Position numbers and translations under genes: made by a program
Notes under the pieces: generated by a model
What the model saw: only the letters and a program-made list of their open reading frames with translations
Databases searched by the model: none
Told to the model about the DNA's origin: nothing
Source of the DNA: JBKPDV01 sp046728075
GTDB lineage: Bacteria > Acidobacteriota > Thermoanaerobaculia > UBA5066 > Gp7-AA6
DNA length: 6,973 nucleotides
Assembly (NCBI GenBank): GCA_046728075.1
Contig: JBKPDV010000288.1
Location: 1-6,973, forward strand
Reading direction: 5' to 3'
In this document: positions 1 through 5,684 of the stretch, piece by piece
How positions within the stretch are numbered: the first letter of the stretch is position 1
How the letters are laid out: each line of letters begins with the position of its first letter

Positions 1-209
1 AGGATCAGGACCGCGTTGCGAACGGTTCCGGAAGCGTCGCGCCTCGGCGCGCCGAGGGTGCGGTAGTGGGTTTTCAATTCCGGCAGCGTTTCTCCACTGG
101 CGAAGTGAAAGTCCTGGATCACGAAGTCGCCGGAGGCGGGCTCGGGAGCCGCCGACGCTCCGGCACTGGCAGCCAGCATCAGCGTGAGTGACAGGATTGC
201 TTTTTTCAT
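1..209 (-). CDS. Secreted MetX-like alpha/beta-fold hydrolase, N-terminal part (partial)
   Basis: The first 69 codons of a leftward gene whose remainder lies outside the window. It starts at ATG (209-207) with a GGAG Shine-Dalgarno 6 nt upstream. Residues 1-20 form a signal peptide (lysines at 2-3, a hydrophobic stretch, then A18-S19-A20 before the likely cleavage point), so the product is exported. The mature part contains FVIQDFHFASGETLPELKTH, followed by YRTLGAP and RNAVLIL. From memory this resembles the N-terminus of homoserine O-acetyltransferase (MetX)-like alpha/beta hydrolases, where the 'HYRTLG' strand and the 'NAVLILHG' oxyanion strand open the fold. The nucleophile elbow and the catalytic Asp/His are not in view, so the reaction cannot be stated. 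Export argues against a cytoplasmic methionine-biosynthesis enzyme and for a secreted hydrolase of that superfamily. It lies downstream of the ABC exporter in the same direction, 125 bp away, separated by a heptad array. Confidence 0.72.
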   Translation of the reverse strand, partial: MKKAILSLTLMLAASAGASAAPEPASGDFVIQDFHFASGETLPELKTHYRTLGAPRRDASGTVRNAVLI

Positions 210-230
210 CGAATACTCCGGTCATCGGAG

Positions 231-333
231 AGTGACAAGTGGCAAGTGACAAGTGACAAGAGGAGCTTCGGAAAATCAGACTTCAACTCGTTTTGGCTCG
301 TCACTCGTCACTTGTCACTCGACACTGGTCACC
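231..333. repeat. Inverted heptad array A (core AGTG)
   Basis: Fills most of the 125-bp gap between the permease stop (335) and the start of the secreted hydrolase (209). The left arm, 231-260, is four 7-bp units on the plus strand: AGTGACA, AGTGGCA, AGTGACA, AGTGACA, then AG. The right arm, 301-333, is the same word inverted; read on the minus strand it gives GGTGACC, AGTGTCG, AGTGACA, AGTGACG, AGTGA. A perfect 13-bp stem is possible between 245-257 and 307-319, around a spacer that includes 261-300. The right arm ends 1 bp from the permease stop codon and the left arm ends 21 bp before the next start. There is no T-run after the stem in the direction of transcription, so it is not a textbook intrinsic terminator, though a fold in the leftward mRNA is plausible. 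Confidence 0.85.
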
Positions 334-334
334 T

Positions 335-1633
335 CTACGTCGCTTCCCACTTCCGAGCGAGCCGCCGCGCGGCCGCGAAGAGAAGGAGCGCAATCCCGAT
401 GAGCACAGCGACCTGGGGGACTAAGTGCGAGGTCGGTTCCTCGCGCCAGAACACCTTCTGGAAACCATCGATCGCCCAGGCGTTGATGGTCAACAGGCCG
501 AACTTCTGCATGAGCTCGGGCATCAGAAAACGTGGAAACATGCTGCCGCCGATCGCCGACATGGCGAGGATCGAAAGATTGGACAGCGCCACCAGCTGCA
601 TCCGCGAACGGGAGACTGCGGCCAGCAGCAGGCCGAAGGTCGAGGCGGCGAGCGCGGTCGCCAGGGTCATGATCAGGAAGCCGCCCCAGTGGCCCCGCAT
701 CTCGAGGCCGAAGACCATCGAGCCCCAGACGAACATGACCAGCAGTTGCGTCGCCGCGAGCCAGGCCAGGTAGAGAAGCTTTCCGGCGAGGAGCTTCGTC
801 ATGCTCACGCGCGTGGAGAGGATCCGGTCGAGCGTTCCGCTCTCCGCCTCCTCGATCAGGGCGCCGCCCGCCCCGGCCGCGGAAAACAGTAGAAACATGA
901 CACCGATCCCCGCCGCGTAGAAGGCGATCATCGGGTTCTTCCTCTTCTGGCCGAGAACCGCGCGCTGTTCGACGCTCACGAGCCCGGCATTGCTTTCCGT
1001 TTCCGAGGTCCGCGGGCCGCCAGTCGATGGATTCGGCCGCTGCTGTCGGATCCGGGCGAGGACCTCTTCCATGCGCGCCCTCTGCTCTTGCGTCAGGCCG
1101 CCGCTCCACCGGTCGATCTCGTCCATGCCGCCGCGCGCCATCGATTCCGGCATCGACGTCATCGCGACCTTCTGGACCAGGCCCTCCAGGACGTGGGGCG
1201 CGATCGGATCGCTCGGATCGGAAAGCAGAATCAGCCGGGGATGCTCGCCCCCCGGGCCAAACCGGATCGGGACCGAGCCGAAGCCCTTCGGGATGACCAG
1301 GGCGACGGGGAACTTGCCGGCGCGGACGGCCGCCTCGGCCGTGGCCGCCGTAAGGGGCGCCGGCTTTTCCGTCTTGTTTGTCGGTTCGACCTCCGTGGCG
1401 ACCTTCAACCCCGCTTCCGAGCGGAGCGCCTCGAGGAAGCGCCGGGAAATATCGGATTGGTCCTCGTCCGCGACGGCCACGGCGATCTTGTTGGTCGTCG
1501 AGCGCCCGCTCGCGCTTCCGAAGATCGCGGCGAAGATCGAGAAGAAAACGATCGGCACGACAAAGGACAGAACGAACGCCGACCGATCGTGGCGGAGGTT
1601 CATCAGCCGGTTGCGCGCGACGGTCAGGATCAC
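335..1633 (-). CDS. ABC-2 type transporter permease
   Basis: A 432-residue inner-membrane permease that pairs with the ATPase encoded just upstream; together they should form an exporter, probably as dimers of each subunit. The layout is that of the ABC-2 permease group with a large extracytoplasmic loop: TM1 about 19-39, a hydrophilic domain about 43-233, then TM2 235-257, TM3 287-309, TM4 317-340, TM5 346-366 and TM6 404-422. Residues 260-275 (IEEAESGTLDRILSTR) are the conserved cytoplasmic stretch after TM2 seen in this family and thought to contact the ATPase. The start is GTG (1633-1631), overlapping the ATPase stop as GTGA, with GGGAG 8 nt upstream inside the ATPase gene, so the two are translationally coupled. 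The loop segment about 180-215 is charged and Pro/Ser-rich, and is probably flexible. The substrate cannot be told from the sequence; drug, lipid or polysaccharide export are all possible. Confidence 0.92.
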   Translation of the reverse strand: MILTVARNRLMNLRHDRSAFVLSFVVPIVFFSIFAAIFGSASGRSTTNKIAVAVADEDQSDISRRFLEALRSEAGLKVATEVEPTNKTEKPAPLTAATAEAAVRAGKFPVALVIPKGFGSVPIRFGPGGEHPRLILLSDPSDPIAPHVLEGLVQKVAMTSMPESMARGGMDEIDRWSGGLTQEQRARMEEVLARIRQQRPNPSTGGPRTSETESNAGLVSVEQRAVLGQKRKNPMIAFYAAGIGVMFLLFSAAGAGGALIEEAESGTLDRILSTRVSMTKLLAGKLLYLAWLAATQLLVMFVWGSMVFGLEMRGHWGGFLIMTLATALAASTFGLLLAAVSRSRMQLVALSNLSILAMSAIGGSMFPRFLMPELMQKFGLLTINAWAIDGFQKVFWREEPTSHLVPQVAVLIGIALLLFAAARRLARKWEAT

Positions 1634-2562
1634 TCTCGCAGCTCCCGTCCTGTCAGAATCAGGAACACCTCTTCGAGCGAGGCGCGCTTCAACGTCAGGT
1701 CCTTGATCGGCGTGTTTTCCGCGTGGAACGCCTCGAGCAGCTCCCGGATCTGCCGGGGCGGATCATCCGCGAGGACTCGGGCGACGGTTCCCTCCACGGT
1801 GGCGCCCATCCGGGTCAGCTTCTCCTGGAGAGCCGGGCCGATCGGCGCGTCCGAGTCGATCGTGACGGTCTGCCGGTTGCCCAGTGTCGAGCGCACCAGC
1901 TCCTCCCGGGTCCCTGACGCGATGATTTGACCGTGATCGATGATCGCGATCCGGTCGCAGAGACGCTCGGCTTCCTCCATGTAGTGGGTCGTGTAGAGGA
2001 GCGAGACGCCGCGCTGCTTCAGCTCTCCGATCATGGTGTAGATGCGCTCCCGTGACTGGGGATCGACGCCGACCGTCGGCTCGTCTAAGAGCAGGAACCT
2101 CGGGTCATGGATCGTGCCGGCCGCCATGTTCAAGCGCCGTTTCATGCCGCCGGAGAGAGCGGCAGTACGGTCTTTCGCCCGATCGACGAGGCCGCACCAG
2201 TCGAGGCTTCGGTCGATGGCATCGTCCAGGGCGGCGGCGCGGAGGCCCTGGTACCGGCCGAAGGTCCAGAGGTTCTCCCGAGGAGTCAGAAGAGCGTAAA
2301 GGGCGATTTCCTGCGGGACCCAGCCGCGCGAGTCGATCGCGGCCGAAGCGGTGGGGGCCAGACCGTACACGCGCAGGATTCCGGATTCGGGTTGCGCGCG
2401 GCCGACAACCGTGCGCACGAGAGTGGTCTTGCCCGCGCCGTTGGGTCCGAGAAGACCCAGAATCTCGCCGGGGTGCACCTCGAGGGTCACGCCGTCTAAG
2501 GCCCGGCGCGAGCCGAACGATTTGACGACGTCCCGGACTTCGAGAGGAAAGGCCTCGGTCAC
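1630..2562 (-). CDS. ABC transporter ATP-binding protein (exporter type)
   Basis: A 310-residue cytoplasmic ATPase that powers the permease it overlaps. All nucleotide-binding motifs are intact: Walker A GPNGAGKTT at 39-47, Q-loop Gln83 (VPQE), signature LSGGM at 135-139, Walker B FLLLDEP at 155-161, D-loop VGVD at 163-166 and switch His192 (TTHYMEEAE). LSGGMKRRLNMA and the VGVDPQSR segment are typical of the DrrA/CcmA/NodI-like group of ABC-2 exporters. About 90 residues follow the core ATPase domain and end in LTLKRASLEEVFLILTGREL, the usual C-terminal signature of this group. The start is GTG (2562-2560). No Shine-Dalgarno precedes it, but TATGAT lies 6 nt upstream, which would place transcription initiation at or next to the start codon. 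It is the first gene of the leftward unit and is divergent from the CPBP gene. Confidence 0.95.
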   Translation of the reverse strand: MTEAFPLEVRDVVKSFGSRRALDGVTLEVHPGEILGLLGPNGAGKTTLVRTVVGRAQPESGILRVYGLAPTASAAIDSRGWVPQEIALYALLTPRENLWTFGRYQGLRAAALDDAIDRSLDWCGLVDRAKDRTAALSGGMKRRLNMAAGTIHDPRFLLLDEPTVGVDPQSRERIYTMIGELKQRGVSLLYTTHYMEEAERLCDRIAIIDHGQIIASGTREELVRSTLGNRQTVTIDSDAPIGPALQEKLTRMGATVEGTVARVLADDPPRQIRELLEAFHAENTPIKDLTLKRASLEEVFLILTGRELRE

Positions 2563-2568
2563 GCGGGG

Positions 2569-2574
2569 ATCATA
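2569..2574 (-). promoter_or_regulatory. Putative -10 element of the ABC exporter operon
   Basis: On the minus strand the hexamer reads TATGAT (5 of 6 to TATAAT) and is separated from the GTG start by only CCCCGC. Initiation 7 nt after the hexamer would fall on the G of the start codon, giving a leaderless mRNA, which fits the lack of a Shine-Dalgarno. The -35 position at 17-bp spacing (2592-2597, CGAACA on the minus strand) lies inside heptad array B and is a poor match to TTGACA. Confidence 0.5.
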
Positions 2575-2581
2575 CGAGAGA

Positions 2582-2658
2582 CGGTGGTCGGTGTTCGGTG
2601 TCCGGTGTACGGTCCCGATAACCGATCACCGATTACCGATCACCGTTCCCGGTTCACC
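2582..2658. repeat. Inverted heptad array B (core CGGT), between divergent genes
   Basis: Occupies the 119-bp gap between the divergent ATPase (start 2562) and CPBP gene (start 2682). The left arm, 2582-2613, reads on the plus strand CGGTGGT, CGGTGTT, CGGTGTC, CGGTGTA, CGGT. The right arm, 2621-2658, is inverted and reads ACCGATC, ACCGATT, ACCGATC, ACCGTTC, CCGGTTC, ACC. The tetramer is almost invariant while the three following bases change. 2581-2592 can pair with 2635-2646 over 12 bp with one G-T wobble. Only about 7 bp separate the arms, the shortest spacer in the window. Because both flanking genes point away, the array cannot serve as a transcription terminator for either; it lies over both expected -35 regions. 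Confidence 0.85.
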
Positions 2659-2663
2659 TGCGT

Positions 2664-2669
2664 TATGCT
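2664..2669 (+). promoter_or_regulatory. Putative -10 element of the CPBP gene
   Basis: TATGCT lies 12 nt before the ATG at 2682 and is followed by CCGCCGCTCCCG, with no Shine-Dalgarno. Initiation about 7 nt after the hexamer would leave a leader of roughly 6 nt. The same hexamer-plus-CC pattern occurs before the ATPase, the anti-sigma gene and, more weakly, the metalloprotease gene. The -35 position falls at the edge of heptad array B and shows no clear TTGACA. Confidence 0.45.
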
Positions 2670-2681
2670 CCGCCGCTCCCG

Positions 2682-3473
2682 ATGAATTCCCTCGTCTTCT
2701 TTCTCTTGCTCGCCGCGGGTTGCGCGGGGATCGTTCTCGCCTTTACCCAGGCGAGATCGCGAGCCGTGTTCGCCGCCGACGGGCTTGCCGAACCCGCGCG
2801 GCGCGCGGTGGCCGGAGGTTTGCTCGGCGCCGTTCTCCTGTTGACTGTGGCGATTCCTTTTGCGGGAGGGCTCGCCGGGGGAAAGCCGCAGACCAAGCAC
2901 CTGACCGTCGTCTCCCTCTTCGCCGTCCACGCCATTCTTCTTCTCTTCCTGATCGCCTATTACTTTCTGACGCGTCAGCCATCGTGGGCGGACTTCCTGA
3001 AGTTGAAGAGCGCGCGGCCCGTCGCGGACTTCTCCTCGGGAATCCTGATCGGTTTTGCCGGCTGGGCTCTCACGGTCTGCGCCTTGCTGGTGGTGGTCGT
3101 CATCGTGTACTTCCTGCGAAAGAACGGCCTCGAAGCAACCGCCGGCGAGGTCTCGCCGGTGATTCGATGGCTGCACGAGCAGCCTCTGACCATCCGCCTC
3201 GGAATCGTGCTCTCGGCGATGGTCATCGAGGAGCTGTTCTTCCGCTCCTTCCTCCAGACCCGCGTCGGGCCTGTCGCCGCGACCCTTCTGTTCACGGCAG
3301 CCCACGGGGTCTATGGCCAGCCTCTCGTCTTGGTCGGAATCCTCGTGATCTCTGCGGTTCTTTCGACGACTTTCGTCCTCTATCGCAACGTGCTGCCCTG
3401 CATCATGGCTCACGGCACGTTTGATGCGATTCAGATGTTCGTGGTGATACCGCTCGCGTTTCGGGCGACGTAG
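2682..3473 (+). CDS. CPBP (CaaX/Abi) family intramembrane metalloprotease
   Basis: A 263-residue membrane protein with the three signature motifs of the CPBP (CAAX protease and bacteriocin-processing, Abi) family near the C-terminus: E183-E184 and R188 in EELFFRSF, F204 and H208 in FTAAHG, and H244 with D248 in HGTFDAIQ. These residues form the metal/catalytic site in characterised relatives such as Rce1-type proteases. Asp instead of the more frequent Asn in the last motif is within the known family pattern. Hydrophobic segments lie at about 2-21, 42-64, 74-97, 118-143, 169-187, 196-207, 214-232 and 236-260, giving around eight membrane spans. The start is the ATG at 2682; no Shine-Dalgarno is present. 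The gene stands alone, divergent from the ABC exporter and convergent with the metalloprotease gene, so context gives no substrate. Its TAG stop is part of heptad array C. Confidence 0.88.
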   Translation: MNSLVFFLLLAAGCAGIVLAFTQARSRAVFAADGLAEPARRAVAGGLLGAVLLLTVAIPFAGGLAGGKPQTKHLTVVSLFAVHAILLLFLIAYYFLTRQPSWADFLKLKSARPVADFSSGILIGFAGWALTVCALLVVVVIVYFLRKNGLEATAGEVSPVIRWLHEQPLTIRLGIVLSAMVIEELFFRSFLQTRVGPVAATLLFTAAHGVYGQPLVLVGILVISAVLSTTFVLYRNVLPCIMAHGTFDAIQMFVVIPLAFRAT

Positions 3474-3548
3474 CTGTCAGCTCTCAGCCAGACGCGCGCC
3501 CTCGTCTCTCCGGCGCTGCAAGCTGAAAGCTCTTAGCTGAGAGCTACA
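3472..3548. repeat. Inverted heptad array C (core AGCT), spanning two convergent stops
   Basis: Lies between the convergent CPBP and metalloprotease genes, whose stop codons are only 70 bp apart. The left arm reads AGCTGTC (3472-3478), AGCTCTC (3479-3485), AGCC. The right arm reads AGCTGAA (3521-3527), AGCTCTT (3528-3534), AGCTGAG (3535-3541), AGCTACA (3542-3548). AGCT is its own complement, so the core is the same on both strands, but 3479-3488 and 3536-3545 form a perfect 10-bp stem with a 47-nt loop. The TAG of the CPBP gene (3471-3473) and the TAG of the minus-strand gene (3546-3544) both overlap the outermost AGCT units, so each gene ends in TAGCT. A bidirectional terminator or insulator role is possible; no T-runs are present. 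Confidence 0.82.
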
Positions 3549-4716
3549 CCGGCGGTTTTTCGAAGCCCGCAATGACGAACACGTCCGAACCCTTGCGATA
3601 GATCAGCTCCTTTTTCTTGCGGGCCTTCTTCCATGCCCCTTCGAACCGTTCGGCGGCGCCGGCACTTTCCCAGCGCACCCGCCAGATGTAGGCGATCGCG
3701 GAGCCCGAGCCGTAGAAGGCAATGCGGTCTCCGCGCCAGCCCGCCGCCGCATCGTCCGCTTCGGAAGCGGGAAGCGTGCGGCGAAGCAGAAAACGCACCG
3801 TCCATTCGCCCAGAGTGTCCGAGTAGAGGTACCGCGATCCCTGCGGGGCCAGCTTGGCTCCATCGGCCGGCAGCAGATCGCCGGCCGGCTCGAAACGCAG
3901 GCCGTCGTGGAGAATCTCGGACGTCGACTTCGGGGGATCCTTCCAGAGCCGGTCGATCTCCTTCCACCCCCCCTTCTTGAGCCCGCGGCGGACGAACGCG
4001 GTCCCGTCCACGTAGGGGAAGAAGAGTTGATCCACGAAATAGGGCGGCAGGTCCTTGGGCACGTTGGCCTTCTCCAGCGCACCGGCCGAGAGCAACGGCT
4101 CGAGGGTCTCCTCGAGCTCGCTGGCTTCTCCCGGAAGGTCGGAGATCACGACGCGCACCATCACGACGGTGGCCTCTCCTTCCAGGAGCGACTGCAGGGC
4201 CAATCCGCGATCTCCGTCGTCTTTGAGGGCTTTCATCCGGGCGTCCAGCCCCATCGCCTCATCCTGCAGGGCGTGGGTCAGCTCGTGCGCGAAGATGAGC
4301 TTCTCCGCCATGCCCTCCATTCCCGGCATCCCGCCGGAATCCAGGGTCTTTTCGGCTCCTCGTGCGACGAAAAAGCGGCGCGGTTCCGGATCGTAAAAGG
4401 CGATGACCTGCGAAGCGTAAAAGTCCACGAGCTTCTCCAGAAGACCCGGAGTTTCGTCGATGAGGCCGAAGGCAACGAGGGTTCTCATCGTGTCGGCCGG
4501 CGATGTCGGGAAGGATTCGCCGATCTTGGCCTTCAGGACCTTTTTCAACTCCTGCTCGCCGATTTCGGAGGCCGGAACGGTCCGCACGAACCGTCGTCCC
4601 CGGACTTCTTCGACAGAGCGCGCCACCGAGTCGACCCGGGCCGGGAGCAGAGAGGTCGCGCCCAGCAGGACCGCGGCCCCCGCGGCGAACATGGCGGCTG
4701 ACAGGATTCTCTTCAC
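3544..4716 (-). CDS. Secreted HEXXH zinc metallopeptidase-like protein, family not recognised
   Basis: A 390-residue protein with a signal peptide (MKRILSAAMFAAGAAVLLGA, then a likely cut near residue 26), so it probably acts in the periplasm or at the surface. It carries H144-E145-L-T-H148 within IFAHELTHALQDE, and 31 residues later LLEGEATVVM, where Glu179 is the likely third zinc ligand, as in gluzincins. Further conserved-looking parts are VIAFYDPEPRRFFVARG (104-120), YFVDQLFFPYVDGTAFV in the middle, and GWRGDRIAFYGSG near the C-terminus. I cannot assign a named peptidase family and no substrate is evident. The GTG at 4716 is preferred because it gives a proper Lys/Arg n-region; an upstream start at 4824 would add 36 residues made only of intergenic heptad repeat, and ATG 4692 would remove the charged n-region. 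There is no Shine-Dalgarno. The gene is monocistronic, divergent from the anti-sigma pair. Confidence 0.85.
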   Translation of the reverse strand: MKRILSAAMFAAGAAVLLGATSLLPARVDSVARSVEEVRGRRFVRTVPASEIGEQELKKVLKAKIGESFPTSPADTMRTLVAFGLIDETPGLLEKLVDFYASQVIAFYDPEPRRFFVARGAEKTLDSGGMPGMEGMAEKLIFAHELTHALQDEAMGLDARMKALKDDGDRGLALQSLLEGEATVVMVRVVISDLPGEASELEETLEPLLSAGALEKANVPKDLPPYFVDQLFFPYVDGTAFVRRGLKKGGWKEIDRLWKDPPKSTSEILHDGLRFEPAGDLLPADGAKLAPQGSRYLYSDTLGEWTVRFLLRRTLPASEADDAAAGWRGDRIAFYGSGSAIAYIWRVRWESAGAAERFEGAWKKARKKKELIYRKGSDVFVIAGFEKPPV

Positions 4717-4728
4717 GAAAGGCAGGGT

Positions 4729-4734
4729 AGCATG
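4729..4734 (-). promoter_or_regulatory. Weak putative -10 element of the metalloprotease gene
   Basis: On the minus strand CATGCT lies 12 nt before the GTG start at 4716, in the same position as TATGCT before the CPBP gene. It is followed by ACCCTGCCTTTC, with no Shine-Dalgarno, which would give a leader of about 6 nt. The match to TATAAT is poor (first base C), so the call leans on position and on similarity to the other starts in this window. Confidence 0.3.
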
Positions 4735-4738
4735 CAGG

Positions 4739-4820
4739 GTCGACAGCCTACAGTTGACAGAGGGGTTGGTCGTGGTCGCAGGCCTTTTCACTGTCGACTG
4801 TTGACTGTCGACTGTCGACT
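4739..4820. repeat. Inverted heptad array D (core CTGT, word TCGACAG)
   Basis: Fills the gap between the divergent metalloprotease (start 4716) and anti-sigma gene (start 4857). The right arm on the plus strand reads CTGTCGA (4791-4797), CTGTTGA (4798-4804), CTGTCGA (4805-4811), CTGTCGA (4812-4818), CT. The left arm, 4739-4760, is inverted and more worn; on the minus strand it reads CTGTCAA, CTGTAGG, CTGTCGA. GTCGACAG at 4739-4746 pairs perfectly with CTGTCGAC at 4791-4798. The 30-bp spacer (4761-4790) shows no repeat. The array is open on both strands, so ORF callers extend the metalloprotease gene through it. Its word is the same as that of array F, 1.9 kb away. Confidence 0.86.
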
Positions 4821-4836
4821 CCATTTCGAATAAGAT
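4808..4836 (+). promoter_or_regulatory. Putative promoter of the anti-sigma/STAS pair
   Basis: A TCGACT hexamer (4808-4813, 4 of 6 to TTGACA) lies 17 bp before TAAGAT (4831-4836, 4 of 6 to TATAAT). The -35-like hexamer consists of heptad-array sequence. TAAGAT is followed by CCGCCGG, like the CPBP start region, and 20 nt later comes the GTG start. Neither hexamer is strong, so this is a positional prediction. Confidence 0.4.
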
Positions 4837-4856
4837 CCGCCGGACCTGAGCACGAC

Positions 4857-5318
4857 GTGAATGACTCCTCCAGCACTTCCAGCGAGACCGGGCCCATTCG
4901 GATGTCTCTCTCGAGCCGATTCGAGAACATCGAAATGGCGCAGCATCTTTGCGGCAAGCTCTTGGAGCCGTACGATCTGCCCGAAGAAACTCGGCACTGG
5001 ATCTTGATGGCCTTGCGCGAGGCTCTCGCCAACGCGATCAAGCACGGCAACTCGCAGGATGTCGCCAAGAGGGTTCATCTCGACATGGACGTGGTGGACG
5101 ACGACCTGCGCCTGACGATCCGCGACGAAGGCTCGGGCTTCGATCCGAAAGGCGTTGCCGACCCTCTTGCCCCGGAAAATCGGATGAAGACCTCGGGGCG
5201 AGGTATTTTCTACATGAAGACGTTCATGGATGAGGTTGCCTTCCGTCCCGTGGACGGGGGCGGCATGGAGATCTTTCTGAAGAAGCATCTGACCCGAGAC
5301 GGGAAGAAGGAGGAGTAG
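4857..5318 (+). CDS. Anti-sigma factor / serine-protein kinase, RsbW/SpoIIAB type
   Basis: A 153-residue cytoplasmic protein consisting mostly of one GHKL-type ATPase domain (HATPase_c_2). The N-box is E55-A-L-A-N59 followed by AIKHGN, the G1 box is DEGSGFD (90-96), and the G2 region is SGRGIFYMK (113-121). There is no phospho-acceptor His domain, so it is not a sensor kinase. Members of this family bind a sigma factor or another target and phosphorylate a STAS partner on Ser/Thr; the STAS gene starts 5 bp after this gene's stop, which makes that partner the obvious one. The GTG at 4857 is taken as the start, with no clear Shine-Dalgarno; the ATG at 4902 (Met16, just before the conserved part) is an alternative. 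No sigma factor, PP2C phosphatase or receiver domain is present nearby, so the final target is unknown. Confidence 0.9.
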   Translation: MNDSSSTSSETGPIRMSLSSRFENIEMAQHLCGKLLEPYDLPEETRHWILMALREALANAIKHGNSQDVAKRVHLDMDVVDDDLRLTIRDEGSGFDPKGVADPLAPENRMKTSGRGIFYMKTFMDEVAFRPVDGGGMEIFLKKHLTRDGKKEE

Positions 5319-5323
5319 AGACG

Positions 5324-5668
5324 ATGAAGACGACCGTGCGCGAGGGTCCAGGCGGTGTGCAGATTCTGGACTTGAAGGGAAAGATCACGATCGGTTCGGG
5401 CGACGTGCAGCTTCGCGAAACGATCAACAAGCTGGTGGAGGGAGGAAAGAAGAACATCCTCATTAATATGAAGGATGTGACCACGATCGACTCCTCCGGC
5501 ATCGGCGAGCTGGTTGGTTGCTACACGTCGGTCACGAACAAGGGTGGGAAGCTGAAACTGCTGCATCTCCCTCCCAAGATCAGCGATGTGCTCACGGTCA
5601 CTCAGCTCATTACCGTCTTCGATGTGTACGAGGACGAAGCGGAGGCCGTGGCGAGCTTCGGGTCGTAA
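5324..5668 (+). CDS. STAS-domain anti-anti-sigma factor (SpoIIAA/RsbV type)
   Basis: A 114-residue single-domain cytoplasmic protein. The STAS pattern is clear: an opening strand pair (VQILDLKGKITIGSG, 12-26), helix 28-39, then NILINMKDVTTIDSSGIGEL (44-63). In SpoIIAA the first Ser of the DSSG motif is the phosphorylated residue; here that is Ser57 in D56-S57-S58-G59. By analogy, the unphosphorylated form would bind and inactivate the upstream kinase, and phosphorylation at Ser57 would release it. The ATG at 5324 is preceded by AAGGAGG (5307-5313), a strong Shine-Dalgarno lying across the end of the kinase gene, so the two are co-transcribed. The C-terminal part (LPPKISDVLTVTQLITVFDV) is the usual final strand and helix. 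The product is of typical length and shows no fusion. Confidence 0.93.
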   Translation: MKTTVREGPGGVQILDLKGKITIGSGDVQLRETINKLVEGGKKNILINMKDVTTIDSSGIGELVGCYTSVTNKGGKLKLLHLPPKISDVLTVTQLITVFDVYEDEAEAVASFGS

Positions 5669-5684
5669 TCGCCGGAAAGCGTCG

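Noticed and set aside
231..333. Terminal inverted repeats of a small mobile element (MITE-like)
   Set aside because: The arms are themselves tandem heptads, the spacer differs at each locus, and no target-site duplication is visible, so transposition is not supported.
425..1930. Several plus-strand open frames within the ABC exporter genes
   Set aside because: They overlap each other in different frames, are Arg-rich and featureless, and lie antisense to the well-supported permease and ATPase.
2351..3424. Plus-strand open frame of 357 codons across the ATPase start, the gap and the CPBP gene
   Set aside because: It runs antisense to the ATPase and out of frame with the CPBP gene, has Arg-rich shadow composition, and translates array B as if coding.
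3472..3548. Classic bidirectional Rho-independent terminator
   Set aside because: A 10-bp stem is present, but the loop is 47 nt and neither side has a T-run; only a possible terminator/insulator role is kept under the array.
4748..5068. Minus-strand open frame ending in the array D region (106 codons)
   Set aside because: Antisense to the anti-sigma gene and containing heptad-derived STVDSE-type peptide; no independent coding evidence.
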